A DNA stretch of 6,490 nt from Nitrosopumilales archaeon UBA218 (lineage in GTDB: Archaea; Thermoproteota; Nitrososphaeria; Nitrososphaerales; Nitrosopumilaceae): the NCBI GenBank assembly GCA_002499525.1, contig DAMC01000024.1:1-6490 (forward strand), written 5' to 3'. Shown in pieces: positions 1 to 5,567 of this stretch (its first letter is position 1; each line of letters opens with the position of its first letter). Position numbers and translations under genes: made by a program. The notes beneath the pieces are model-generated. The model was not told the DNA's origin, ran no database searches, and saw nothing but the letters and a program-made list of their open reading frames with translations.

Positions 1-1123
1 AGACACGAATAGCCCATCCGCGTGCCAATAATTTTTCCACATTGTTTGGTTTGACGCATACTGGATAACCGTTTGACTGTTTTAGGACTAGTTCTAGTCC
101 AGAATGACATGTAACTTGTGTCGGTTTGACTCCAGAGTGGACTTGCTGCAGAGGTGACATGATGTGTGAATTAGAATCAACTGCGATGATGTAAAGAACT
201 CCCGGCATATCATTTGCGGTGTATAGTTTTCCACTCGAAGGATTCACTGCTATTGCATAAGTATGGGTTCCAACTGGAATTGTTGCAGATACTGTATTTG
301 TTGCCCCATTGATCACTGAGATGGTTCCATCTCCGGAATTTGAGACGTATATTGTATTTGTGGACTCGTTTACTGCAACTCCATCTGGACCTGATCTGAC
401 TTGTATTGTTGCAGATACTGTATTTGTTGCCCCATTGATCACTGAGATGGTTCCATCTCCGGAATTTGAGACGTATATTGTATTTGTCACTGTATTTACC
501 GCAACTCCTGCAGGATTTGTTCCAACTGTAACATTTGTAGACACTGTATTTGTAGTTCCATCGATAATCGATATAGTTCCGCCCACATTGTTTGCAACAT
601 AGATTTTTGAATCTAGTGGATTTACCGCAACTCCTGCAGGATGTGTTCCGACTGTAACATTTGCAGACACAATGTTTGCCGCACCGTCTATGACAGAAAC
701 TGTATTGCTGATTGAATTTGTTACGTATATTGTATTTGTTACCGGGTTTACTGCTAATCCTGATGGGAATTTACCGACAGACACGGTTGTAGTAACCGTA
801 TTTGTTGAACCATCAATCACAGACACTGCTGAGGATGGGAATCTGGCCGCATACACCATATTTGTCACTGGATTTACTGCAAGTCCAGAAGGATAAGGAC
901 CGACAGTTACATTTGCAGATACCATGTTGGTGGAACCATCAACAACAGAAACTGTATCATTGCCATTGTTTGTCACATATATCGTATTGGTATCTGGGTT
1001 AAGTCCGATTGCCCACGGGTTTGCACCCACAGTAACGGAAGATAATTCAAATGCATCTGATGTAATGGGATAGAACCAACAGAGTGCAAATAGTGAAAGG
1101 TAAACCAGATTTTGAATTTTCAT
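1..1123 (-). CDS. Exported seven-bladed YVTN beta-propeller protein (3' end outside window)
   Basis: The reading frame stays open from an ATG at 1123 to the window edge, giving 374 codons. Residues 1-24 form a signal peptide with a likely cut after SDA, so the protein acts outside the membrane. Residues 29-322 hold seven repeats of 42 residues, starting at 29, 71, 113, 155, 197, 239 and 281. Each carries variants of G-x-x-P-x-G-x-AVN, TNTIYV-x-N and SVIDG, the YVTN/NHL-type blade pattern; seven blades would close a full propeller. Several NVT and NDT sites could be N-glycosylated. Residues 324-374 form a separate tail with two Cys (C339, C356) and a GWA motif, which I recall at the C-terminus of many exported thaumarchaeal proteins, so only a few codons are probably missing. 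The start lies 11 bp after the cupredoxin gene stop, with no clear ribosome site, suggesting co-transcription. Such propellers usually bind proteins or surfaces; the ligand is unknown. Confidence 0.88.
   Translation of the reverse strand, partial: MKIQNLVYLSLFALCWFYPITSDAFELSSVTVGANPWAIGLNPDTNTIYVTNNGNDTVSVVDGSTNMVSANVTVGPYPSGLAVNPVTNMVYAARFPSSAVSVIDGSTNTVTTTVSVGKFPSGLAVNPVTNTIYVTNSISNTVSVIDGAANIVSANVTVGTHPAGVAVNPLDSKIYVANNVGGTISIIDGTTNTVSTNVTVGTNPAGVAVNTVTNTIYVSNSGDGTISVINGATNTVSATIQVRSGPDGVAVNESTNTIYVSNSGDGTISVINGATNTVSATIPVGTHTYAIAVNPSSGKLYTANDMPGVLYIIAVDSNSHIMSPLQQVHSGVKPTQVTCHSGLELVLKQSNGYPVCVKPNNVEKLLARGWAIRV
158..1039 (-). repeat. Seven in-frame 126-bp repeats encoding propeller blades
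   Basis: A 126-bp (42-codon) unit recurs seven times within the propeller gene. Blades 2 to 6 are the most alike. The first is more divergent, and the seventh lacks the usual SVIDG-TNTV end and runs into the C-terminal tail. The periodicity explains the apparent tandem repeat pattern seen on either strand. Confidence 0.9.
279..487 (-). repeat. 83-bp exact direct repeat at 126-bp spacing (blades 5 and 6)
   Basis: Positions 279-361 and 405-487 are identical base for base and exactly one blade (126 bp) apart. They encode the same residues, roughly 255-282 and 213-240, including YVSNSGDGTISVINGATNTV. The other blades differ at many codons, so this pair probably comes from a recent blade duplication or gene conversion. 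It could also be a spot where short-read assemblies collapse or expand the repeat. Confidence 0.92.
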
Positions 1124-1134
1124 TATTTTGGATT

Positions 1135-2007
1135 CTATTTTACAGAGATAATCCCATTCATCCATGGGTGAATGCTACAAAAATATTGATACTTGCCTGA
1201 ATTTGAAAATGTGTATTGGAATGAACCTGAACCCTTGATAATTCCCGAATCATAAAGACCATCTGGTTTTCCAGAACTTCCACTAGTTATTGTGTGCTGA
1301 GCAGAATCGATGTTTTTCCAAACTATTGTCTCTCCAGAGTAGATCTTACTCTCGTATGGGACATAACAAGTGTTTATGACGTCACAGCCTTCAAGCGGGG
1401 AGCCAACTGGTATGATTACTTCGATTGGCTCTGTGCGAATCTGTCTTGGTTGAGATTCGTCTGACTGGGCTGTTGATGTAGTGTCGTATCTACCACTTCC
1501 AAAAATGTATCCATCATGCTTTACAACCCAAGATGTTTTCATGCGTGTTTTCATGTCTTTTGGGTCTTGCCATAGATATTCTATCCAGATTCCATCTTCT
1601 GTCACTTTATCATGAATCATCTTTCCAATACTATTTCCATAAATGTCAAGAATACTATCTACAGATTTTCCAATCATGGCCTTGTTTGCCCCATGGGATA
1701 CAAGAACACTGTCAGAATCCTTAAACACAAACATGTAGAGATCATTTTGATGAAATTCAGGACTGGAATCAAATGACTCAAATGATTTGGTGCCAATCTT
1801 ATCATACAGCTTTATTGCATTTGCAACCATCTCTTTGACATCATCTGTCTCCATATCAGAAGCGGTAGGGAGATTAGAATCTCTTACAGTCTCTAGTTTG
1901 GCTTGATCATCTTGTGAGGAACCGATTCCCTTGGATGCGATAATGCCAATTAGTGCAGAAGCTACTGCGACTGAAACGATAATTGCAATTAAAATTTGCT
2001 TTTTCAA
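1135..2007 (-). CDS. Cache-like sensor domain fused to a type-1 copper cupredoxin, membrane-anchored or secreted
   Basis: This 290-residue protein starts at TTG: a TAG stop lies directly upstream, the next Met is residue 52, and a GAGGT ribosome site sits 6 nt before the TTG. Residues 4-24 are hydrophobic after two lysines, forming a signal anchor or signal peptide. Residues about 55-175 resemble an extracellular single Cache domain: a long helix, then YMFVFKDSDSVLVSHG, MIGKSV, DIYGN, WIEYLWQDP and a final GYIFGSGRY strand. Residues about 196-290 are a plastocyanin/azurin-like fold with the expected copper ligands H238, C277, H280 and M283 (HTITSG and FCSIHPWM). C208 and C214 may form a disulfide, a pattern I recall in thaumarchaeal blue copper proteins. 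The copper domain probably carries single electrons at the cell surface; Cache domains usually bind small molecules. How the two domains work together is unknown. The propeller gene follows 11 bp downstream. Confidence 0.85.
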   Translation of the reverse strand: MKKQILIAIIVSVAVASALIGIIASKGIGSSQDDQAKLETVRDSNLPTASDMETDDVKEMVANAIKLYDKIGTKSFESFDSSPEFHQNDLYMFVFKDSDSVLVSHGANKAMIGKSVDSILDIYGNSIGKMIHDKVTEDGIWIEYLWQDPKDMKTRMKTSWVVKHDGYIFGSGRYDTTSTAQSDESQPRQIRTEPIEVIIPVGSPLEGCDVINTCYVPYESKIYSGETIVWKNIDSAQHTITSGSSGKPDGLYDSGIIKGSGSFQYTFSNSGKYQYFCSIHPWMNGIISVK

Positions 2008-2013
2008 CTAGCG

Positions 2014-2018
2014 ACCTC
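2014..2018 (-). promoter_or_regulatory. Shine-Dalgarno site (GAGGT) for the cupredoxin gene
   Basis: On the minus strand GAGGT lies 6 nt before the TTG at 2007 and matches the anti-Shine-Dalgarno end of archaeal 16S rRNA. It supports TTG as the true start and implies a short 5' leader, unless transcription begins at the start codon itself. Confidence 0.55.
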
Positions 2019-2030
2019 ATAGGGATTCAG

Positions 2031-2038
2031 GATATATT
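2031..2038 (-). promoter_or_regulatory. Possible TATA box for the Cache-cupredoxin / propeller operon
   Basis: Read on the minus strand this is AATATATC, centred about 27 bp before the TTG start. That spacing would place the transcript start near the start codon and would exclude the ribosome site at 2014-2018. An alternative box, AAATTTA (2051-2057), would leave a leader of roughly 20 nt containing that site. The sequence cannot decide between them. Confidence 0.35.
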
Positions 2039-2129
2039 CATACTGATAGGTAAATTTCCAAACTGAGTCAAGAGCTAAAAGATTCTACTCTCACTCTGAT
2101 TCTAATTTGGTCATACGATGTATTCATTC

Positions 2130-2138
2130 TTAAAATAA
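2130..2138 (+). promoter_or_regulatory. TATA-like box for the EamA permease gene
   Basis: TTAAAATAA is centred about 25 bp before the ATG at 2159, the distance expected when an archaeal transcript starts at or next to the start codon. No Shine-Dalgarno sequence is visible in between, consistent with a leaderless message. The rest of the 151-bp divergent intergenic region shows nothing else except a short GATTCTA direct repeat (2081 and 2098). Confidence 0.5.
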
Positions 2139-2158
2139 ACTGACTAGTACTCTCAAAC

Positions 2159-3064
2159 ATGGAATTTCACAAAAAACATAGGAATGCGCGGTTTGGCTAT
2201 GTTTTCGCAGTATTGGCAGCTGTGATGTTTGGGTCTGTATCTACGCTGGCAAAGCCTTTGGTGTCTACTGTGAATCCGTTACTACTTGCCTCAATGATTT
2301 ATTTGATCTCCGCTGCAACACTAACACCACTTGCCCACAAGCAAAAGTTTCCATCCTCAAAAAAGAATTACCTCCTAATAATCACGATATCACTATCTGG
2401 TGCCGTTATTGCTCCGAGTCTGTTCTTTATTGGTTTGAAACATGCAACAGCTTCTGATGCGGCACTCATAGCTAATGGCGAGACATTTTTTTCAGTTTTA
2501 ATTGCGATATTGTTCTTTAAGGAGCGAATTGGGAGAATTGGCTATATTGCAACATCATTGATTCTGACTGGAATGGTCATAGTTACAACTGATTTGAATT
2601 TTTCAAATCTTACCCTGGAGGAGTTCCACTATCAGGACTGGCTTTTGATTCTATCCGTGTTTTTTTGGGGAATAGACAACAACCTGAGCAGAATGCTGAT
2701 AGAAAAGGCCGAAGTTGCGAAAATTGCTCAAATCAAGTCTGCAATTGGTGGTGCCATAATGTTTGTAATTGCGATATTTGGGTTTGGAATACCGTTTAGT
2801 CTTGAGGAATCTCAAATCATACCAATTCTAGTTCTTGGCATGATTGGATTTGCAGCATCACTGTATTTTTTCATGCAGAGTTTGAAGAGAATCAGTACAG
2901 TGAGGACTGTACTGATATTTTCAATGGCATCTGTCTTTGGGCTTGGTGCTTCTTTGATATTTTTACATGAGCAGATTAGCTGGTATCAAATAATTGCTGC
3001 GATAATCATGATACTTGGAATCTGGATGATGAATAGAAAGGATCCAACAATTAACCCAATTTAG
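2159..3064 (+). CDS. EamA/DMT-family membrane transporter
   Basis: This is a 301-residue protein, the usual length for the drug/metabolite transporter superfamily. It has about ten hydrophobic helices, near residues 12-34, 40-58, 70-92, 100-120, 126-144, 160-178, 190-210, 218-238, 246-268 and 274-291. The two halves repeat the EamA pattern: a helix followed by FFKERIGRIGYIATSLILTG in the first half and IFLHEQISWYQIIAAIIMIL in the second, the Glu-containing loop before the last helix of each half. Family members export or import small metabolites such as amino acids, nucleotide derivatives or drugs; the substrate cannot be read from sequence. The ATG start gives a short basic N-terminus (KKHR) suited to a cytoplasmic end. 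The gene is alone on its strand, divergent from the cupredoxin gene and convergent with the ABC ATPase gene. An unusual perfect hairpin sequence lies within codons 245-253. Confidence 0.88.
   Translation: MEFHKKHRNARFGYVFAVLAAVMFGSVSTLAKPLVSTVNPLLLASMIYLISAATLTPLAHKQKFPSSKKNYLLIITISLSGAVIAPSLFFIGLKHATASDAALIANGETFFSVLIAILFFKERIGRIGYIATSLILTGMVIVTTDLNFSNLTLEEFHYQDWLLILSVFFWGIDNNLSRMLIEKAEVAKIAQIKSAIGGAIMFVIAIFGFGIPFSLEESQIIPILVLGMIGFAASLYFFMQSLKRISTVRTVLIFSMASVFGLGASLIFLHEQISWYQIIAAIIMILGIWMMNRKDPTINPI
2891..2916 (+). repeat. Perfect 11-bp inverted repeat with 4-nt loop inside the EamA gene
   Basis: ATCAGTACAGT (2891-2901) and ACTGTACTGAT (2906-2916) are exact reverse complements around the loop GAGG. 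The sequence encodes residues 245 to 253 (ISTVRTVLI), between two membrane helices of the second half. In RNA it would form a stable 11-bp stem. It may be chance plus codon choice, an intragenic pause or processing hairpin, or a protein-binding dyad. Only the symmetry itself is directly seen. Confidence 0.85.
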
Positions 3065-3088
3065 TTGTCTAATCACTCATGGATGAGC

Positions 3089-3120
3089 TATCACATGTTC
3101 CTGTCCATGGTACTGTGATA
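3089..3120. repeat. Inverted repeat between the convergent EamA and ABC ATPase genes
   Basis: TATCACA (3089-3095) and TGTGATA (3114-3120) are exact reverse complements separated by 18 nt that include a CCATGG palindrome. A second small dyad, CTGAAT-GA-ATTCAG (3135-3148), directly abuts the stop codon of the ABC ATPase gene. Both lie in the 84-bp convergent gap and could help end transcription, but there is no T-rich tract, the usual archaeal termination signal, so the role is uncertain. Confidence 0.35.
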
Positions 3121-3148
3121 ACATGATGATCTTCCTGAATGAATTCAG

Positions 3149-3979
3149 TTACAAATTAGATTGAATTTTTCTCTCTCTGGTTAGGTTGTCGGGGTTTGGA
3201 TCTGATATTGCGTCAATTAACGCCTTGGTGTATTCTTGTTTGGGTGAGAACAACACATCATCAATTGGACCTACTTCGGCTATCTTCCCTAGGTGCAATA
3301 TTGCAATTTTTTGTCCAAAATATCTGGCAGTTGCCAAATCATGAGTAATATACAAAAATGAAATGTGGAGTTTTTCTCTAAGTGCGTCCATTAACTCTAG
3401 TATTTCTGCGCGAATTGAAACATCAAGCATTGAGACAGGTTCGTCGGCTATTATCATCTTTGGTTTTAGAATTAAGGCGCGGGCAAGGACTACTCTTTGT
3501 CGCTGTCCGCCAGACAACATGTGTGGGTACTTTGTCATGAACTCATCAACCGGTTCCATCTTCACTTCATGCAAAACTTGGCGTACCATGTCTAATCGTT
3601 GCTTGGCGTTTCCAATTCTATGGATCTCAAGTGGTTCTGCTATGATGTCTATTATCTTCATGTTTGGATTAATCGAATCATACGGGTCCTGATACACCAT
3701 CTGTACTTCCATTCTGATTTTTTGAAGTGATGATGGATCACCAGATATTTTCGTGCCGTCAAAAATTATCTCGCCCGAATCTGGCTCTATTGCACGCAAA
3801 ATCATTTTTGCAATTGTGGATTTCCCAGAACCAGACTCCCCGGCTAGCACTAGCGTCTGTCCAAGTTCAACTGAAAATGATACGTCGTCTACTGCTTTTA
3901 CCAAAGAAGTTTGTTTTCCAAAGATATTTTTTTTTGTATAATATTTTTTGAGATTTTTAACTTGAAGTATTTCACTCAA
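3149..3979 (-). CDS. ABC transporter ATP-binding protein, OppF/DppF (oligopeptide/dipeptide) type
   Basis: This 276-residue protein is a complete nucleotide-binding domain. It has Walker A GESGSGKST (47-55), Q-loop Q97 in VYQDPYDSINPNM, signature LSGGQ (155-159), Walker B MIIADE (175-180, catalytic E180), D-loop SMLD and switch H213. The QDPYDSINP and IIAEPLEIH segments and the C-terminal stretch EVGPIDDVLFSPKQEYTKAL match the oligopeptide/dipeptide subfamily, where the last motif is normally HPYT; here it reads QEYT. Such subunits power uptake of peptides, or sometimes nickel or sugars, at the inner face of the membrane together with a second ATPase, two permeases and a binding protein; none is encoded here. 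The start is TTG at 3979: no ATG lies upstream before a stop, and the first internal Met (residue 59) follows Walker A. The gene lies 31 bp downstream of proS and has its own possible TATA box. Codons near the start contain a run of nine A (3927-3935). Confidence 0.9.
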   Translation of the reverse strand: MSEILQVKNLKKYYTKKNIFGKQTSLVKAVDDVSFSVELGQTLVLAGESGSGKSTIAKMILRAIEPDSGEIIFDGTKISGDPSSLQKIRMEVQMVYQDPYDSINPNMKIIDIIAEPLEIHRIGNAKQRLDMVRQVLHEVKMEPVDEFMTKYPHMLSGGQRQRVVLARALILKPKMIIADEPVSMLDVSIRAEILELMDALREKLHISFLYITHDLATARYFGQKIAILHLGKIAEVGPIDDVLFSPKQEYTKALIDAISDPNPDNLTRERKIQSNL

Positions 3980-4000
3980 TTGTTCTCTATTGCCAAACTA

Positions 4001-4008
4001 ACTATATC
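4001..4008 (-). promoter_or_regulatory. Possible TATA box for the ABC ATPase gene
   Basis: Read on the minus strand, GATATAGT lies in the short gap after proS, centred about 25 bp before the TTG start at 3979. This fits a separate leaderless transcript and not only read-through from proS. There is no Shine-Dalgarno sequence before this TTG, which agrees with leaderless initiation. Confidence 0.4.
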
Positions 4009-4010
4009 AA

Positions 4011-5453
4011 TCAGTAGGCCCGACCAAATATTGCATTTGTAACGCTTGGGTTTTTACAGTACACACATTTACCAGAATTGCCAGAATCAAATGGTATTAC
4101 TCTAATGTCTGCCATAGTATCTTCTTTGATTTTTTCCTCACATTCACGCTTGCCACACCAACCTGCATCAACAAATGTACCTTTTTCTATAGCTTCTCGA
4201 AATTCCGAATACTCTGAAGTTTTGGTGGTTTTATCTGCAAGCAGTTTTTTTGCTGCCTCAAACATTTCATCCTGAATTTTTTGCAATATTTCGTCGATTT
4301 CTGATGAAATACTCTCCATGGCCAAATCTTTTTTCTGTTTTATGTGTCGGGTCGCATACATTACTTTGTTTTTGTCTACGTCCTTTGGACCTACTTCGAT
4401 TCTCAATGGCACTCCACGCATTTCCCATTCATTATACTTGAATCCTGGAGTAAGCTGGTCACGTCTATCTACATGTACTCGAAGACCTTTTTCTTTTAGT
4501 ATTTTTTCCACCTTGTCGGCCGCATCGTTGACTCTGGCCGAGTCTTGCTCGTTATAGTAAATTGGTACGACAACAATCTGAATTGGCGCGACTCTGGGCG
4601 GTAATACCAATCCCTTGTCGTCACCATGTACCATTATCATTGCACCAATCAATCTCCAAGAGACCCCCCATGATGTTTGCCATGCAAAAGTTTCTGTGTT
4701 GTTTTTATCTAGATACTTTACTTCAAATGGTTTTGAAAAATTCTGTCCAAGAAAATGTGAAGTTCCCATTTGTAAGGCCTTTCCATCTGGCATTATGGAT
4801 TCCATGGTGGTGGTGTATACTGCTCCGACAAACTTCTCCTTGTCACTTTTTTTACCGGTAATAACTGGAATTGCTAGTTCTTCTTGTACTGTTTTTTTGT
4901 AAATCTCTAATATCTCCGCGACTTCGCCTTCTGCCTCCTGCTGAGTCGCATGAACTGTGTGACCTTCTTGCCACAAAAATTCCGAGGTTCTCAAAAATGG
5001 CTTGGTTGCTTTGATTTCTGCCCGAAGCGCGGTATTCCAGAAATTGATTTTCAAAGGAAGGTCTCTCCACGACTGTATCCACTTGGAGTACATCGAATAT
5101 GCCAATGTCTCTGAAGTTGGTCGCAATGCAAGCTTGTCACCAATTTCATTTTCACCAGAATGTGTAACCCAAAACACCTCTGGTGTAAACCCTGCAAAAT
5201 GATCAGACTCCTTGGCTAGCAGGGATTCTGGAATCAATACTGGCAAGAATCCATTTCTATGTCCTGTTGCTTTGAATTTCTTATCTAGGGTTTCTCTAAT
5301 TGACTCCCAAATGGCATAGCCATCTGGTCGTAAAACAATCAATCCTTTGACAGGAGCATAGTCTGCCAGCTCTGCTTTAAGAACTACTTGGGTATACCAT
5401 TCGGAAAAATCATCTTTCTTGGAAACTGTGATGCCTGGACTTTCTTTACTCAA
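4011..5453 (-). CDS. proS: Prolyl-tRNA synthetase, archaeal/eukaryotic type
   Basis: This 480-residue class II synthetase activates proline with ATP and loads it onto tRNA(Pro) in the cytoplasm. The catalytic core shows RPTSE (111-115), which contacts proline, motif 2 around residues 141-166 (ALRAE, FLRTSEFLWQEGHT), GTSHFLGQNF (230-239), and motif 3 SWGVSWRLIGA with HGDDKGLVLPPR (261-287). Residues about 290-390 are the anticodon-binding domain. The C-terminal zinc-type domain has C433, C438, C463 and C466, and the chain ends in Tyr, as is usual in this subgroup. There is no bacterial-type editing insertion, and the length is normal. The start is TTG at 5453: no ATG exists upstream before a stop, and SKKDDFSEWY beginning at residue 11 is the usual family N-terminus. 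It is divergent from the exported helical protein gene and followed by the ABC ATPase gene. Confidence 0.97.
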   Translation of the reverse strand: MSKESPGITVSKKDDFSEWYTQVVLKAELADYAPVKGLIVLRPDGYAIWESIRETLDKKFKATGHRNGFLPVLIPESLLAKESDHFAGFTPEVFWVTHSGENEIGDKLALRPTSETLAYSMYSKWIQSWRDLPLKINFWNTALRAEIKATKPFLRTSEFLWQEGHTVHATQQEAEGEVAEILEIYKKTVQEELAIPVITGKKSDKEKFVGAVYTTTMESIMPDGKALQMGTSHFLGQNFSKPFEVKYLDKNNTETFAWQTSWGVSWRLIGAMIMVHGDDKGLVLPPRVAPIQIVVVPIYYNEQDSARVNDAADKVEKILKEKGLRVHVDRRDQLTPGFKYNEWEMRGVPLRIEVGPKDVDKNKVMYATRHIKQKKDLAMESISSEIDEILQKIQDEMFEAAKKLLADKTTKTSEYSEFREAIEKGTFVDAGWCGKRECEEKIKEDTMADIRVIPFDSGNSGKCVYCKNPSVTNAIFGRAY

Positions 5454-5473
5454 CAGTACGAATTCTGATTCAG

Positions 5474-5480
5474 AGTAAAT
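5474..5480 (-). promoter_or_regulatory. Possible TATA box for proS
   Basis: Read on the minus strand, ATTTACT is centred about 24 bp before the TTG start of proS. No Shine-Dalgarno sequence lies between, so a leaderless message starting at or near the TTG is plausible. The match to a consensus TATA box is weak. Confidence 0.35.
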
Positions 5481-5536
5481 GAGCGTTTCCCAGTTGTCCC
5501 AAAATCACGTTCTAGTATTTTGCAATGTCCTTTACT

Positions 5537-5544
5537 GTTTAAAT
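5537..5544 (+). promoter_or_regulatory. TATA-like box for the exported FTR1-like gene
   Basis: GTTTAAAT is centred about 27 bp before the ATG at 5568, consistent with transcription starting at or just before the start codon. With the opposing box at 5474-5480 it makes the 114-bp region a divergent promoter pair. Confidence 0.5.
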
Positions 5545-5567
5545 CATAATGGAAATTTTCCATTTAC

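Noticed and set aside
309..1002. Open frames on the plus strand across the propeller gene
   Set aside because: They arise because the 126-bp repeats on the minus strand produce a repeated open frame opposite; the minus frame has a signal peptide and recognisable blades, and the plus frames have none.
158..1039. Regular repeat pattern suggestive of a CRISPR or satellite array
   Set aside because: The period is 126 bp with no conserved short repeat and variable spacer structure; all units are in-frame blades of one protein.
2008..2158. Possible small RNA or tRNA in the divergent intergenic region
   Set aside because: No cloverleaf, no long stem and no conserved RNA pattern is visible; only promoter-like boxes and a weak 7-bp direct repeat.
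4650..4690. ProS motif 3 reads SWGVSWR with Trp before the catalytic Arg
   Set aside because: At first it looked like a substitution of Thr, but I recall the same Trp in Thermus-type enzymes of this subgroup, and the Arg is kept, so it is not an anomaly.
4852..5082. Minus-strand open frame within proS
   Set aside because: It is a shifted-frame shadow of the synthetase gene, with no independent start signal or domain.
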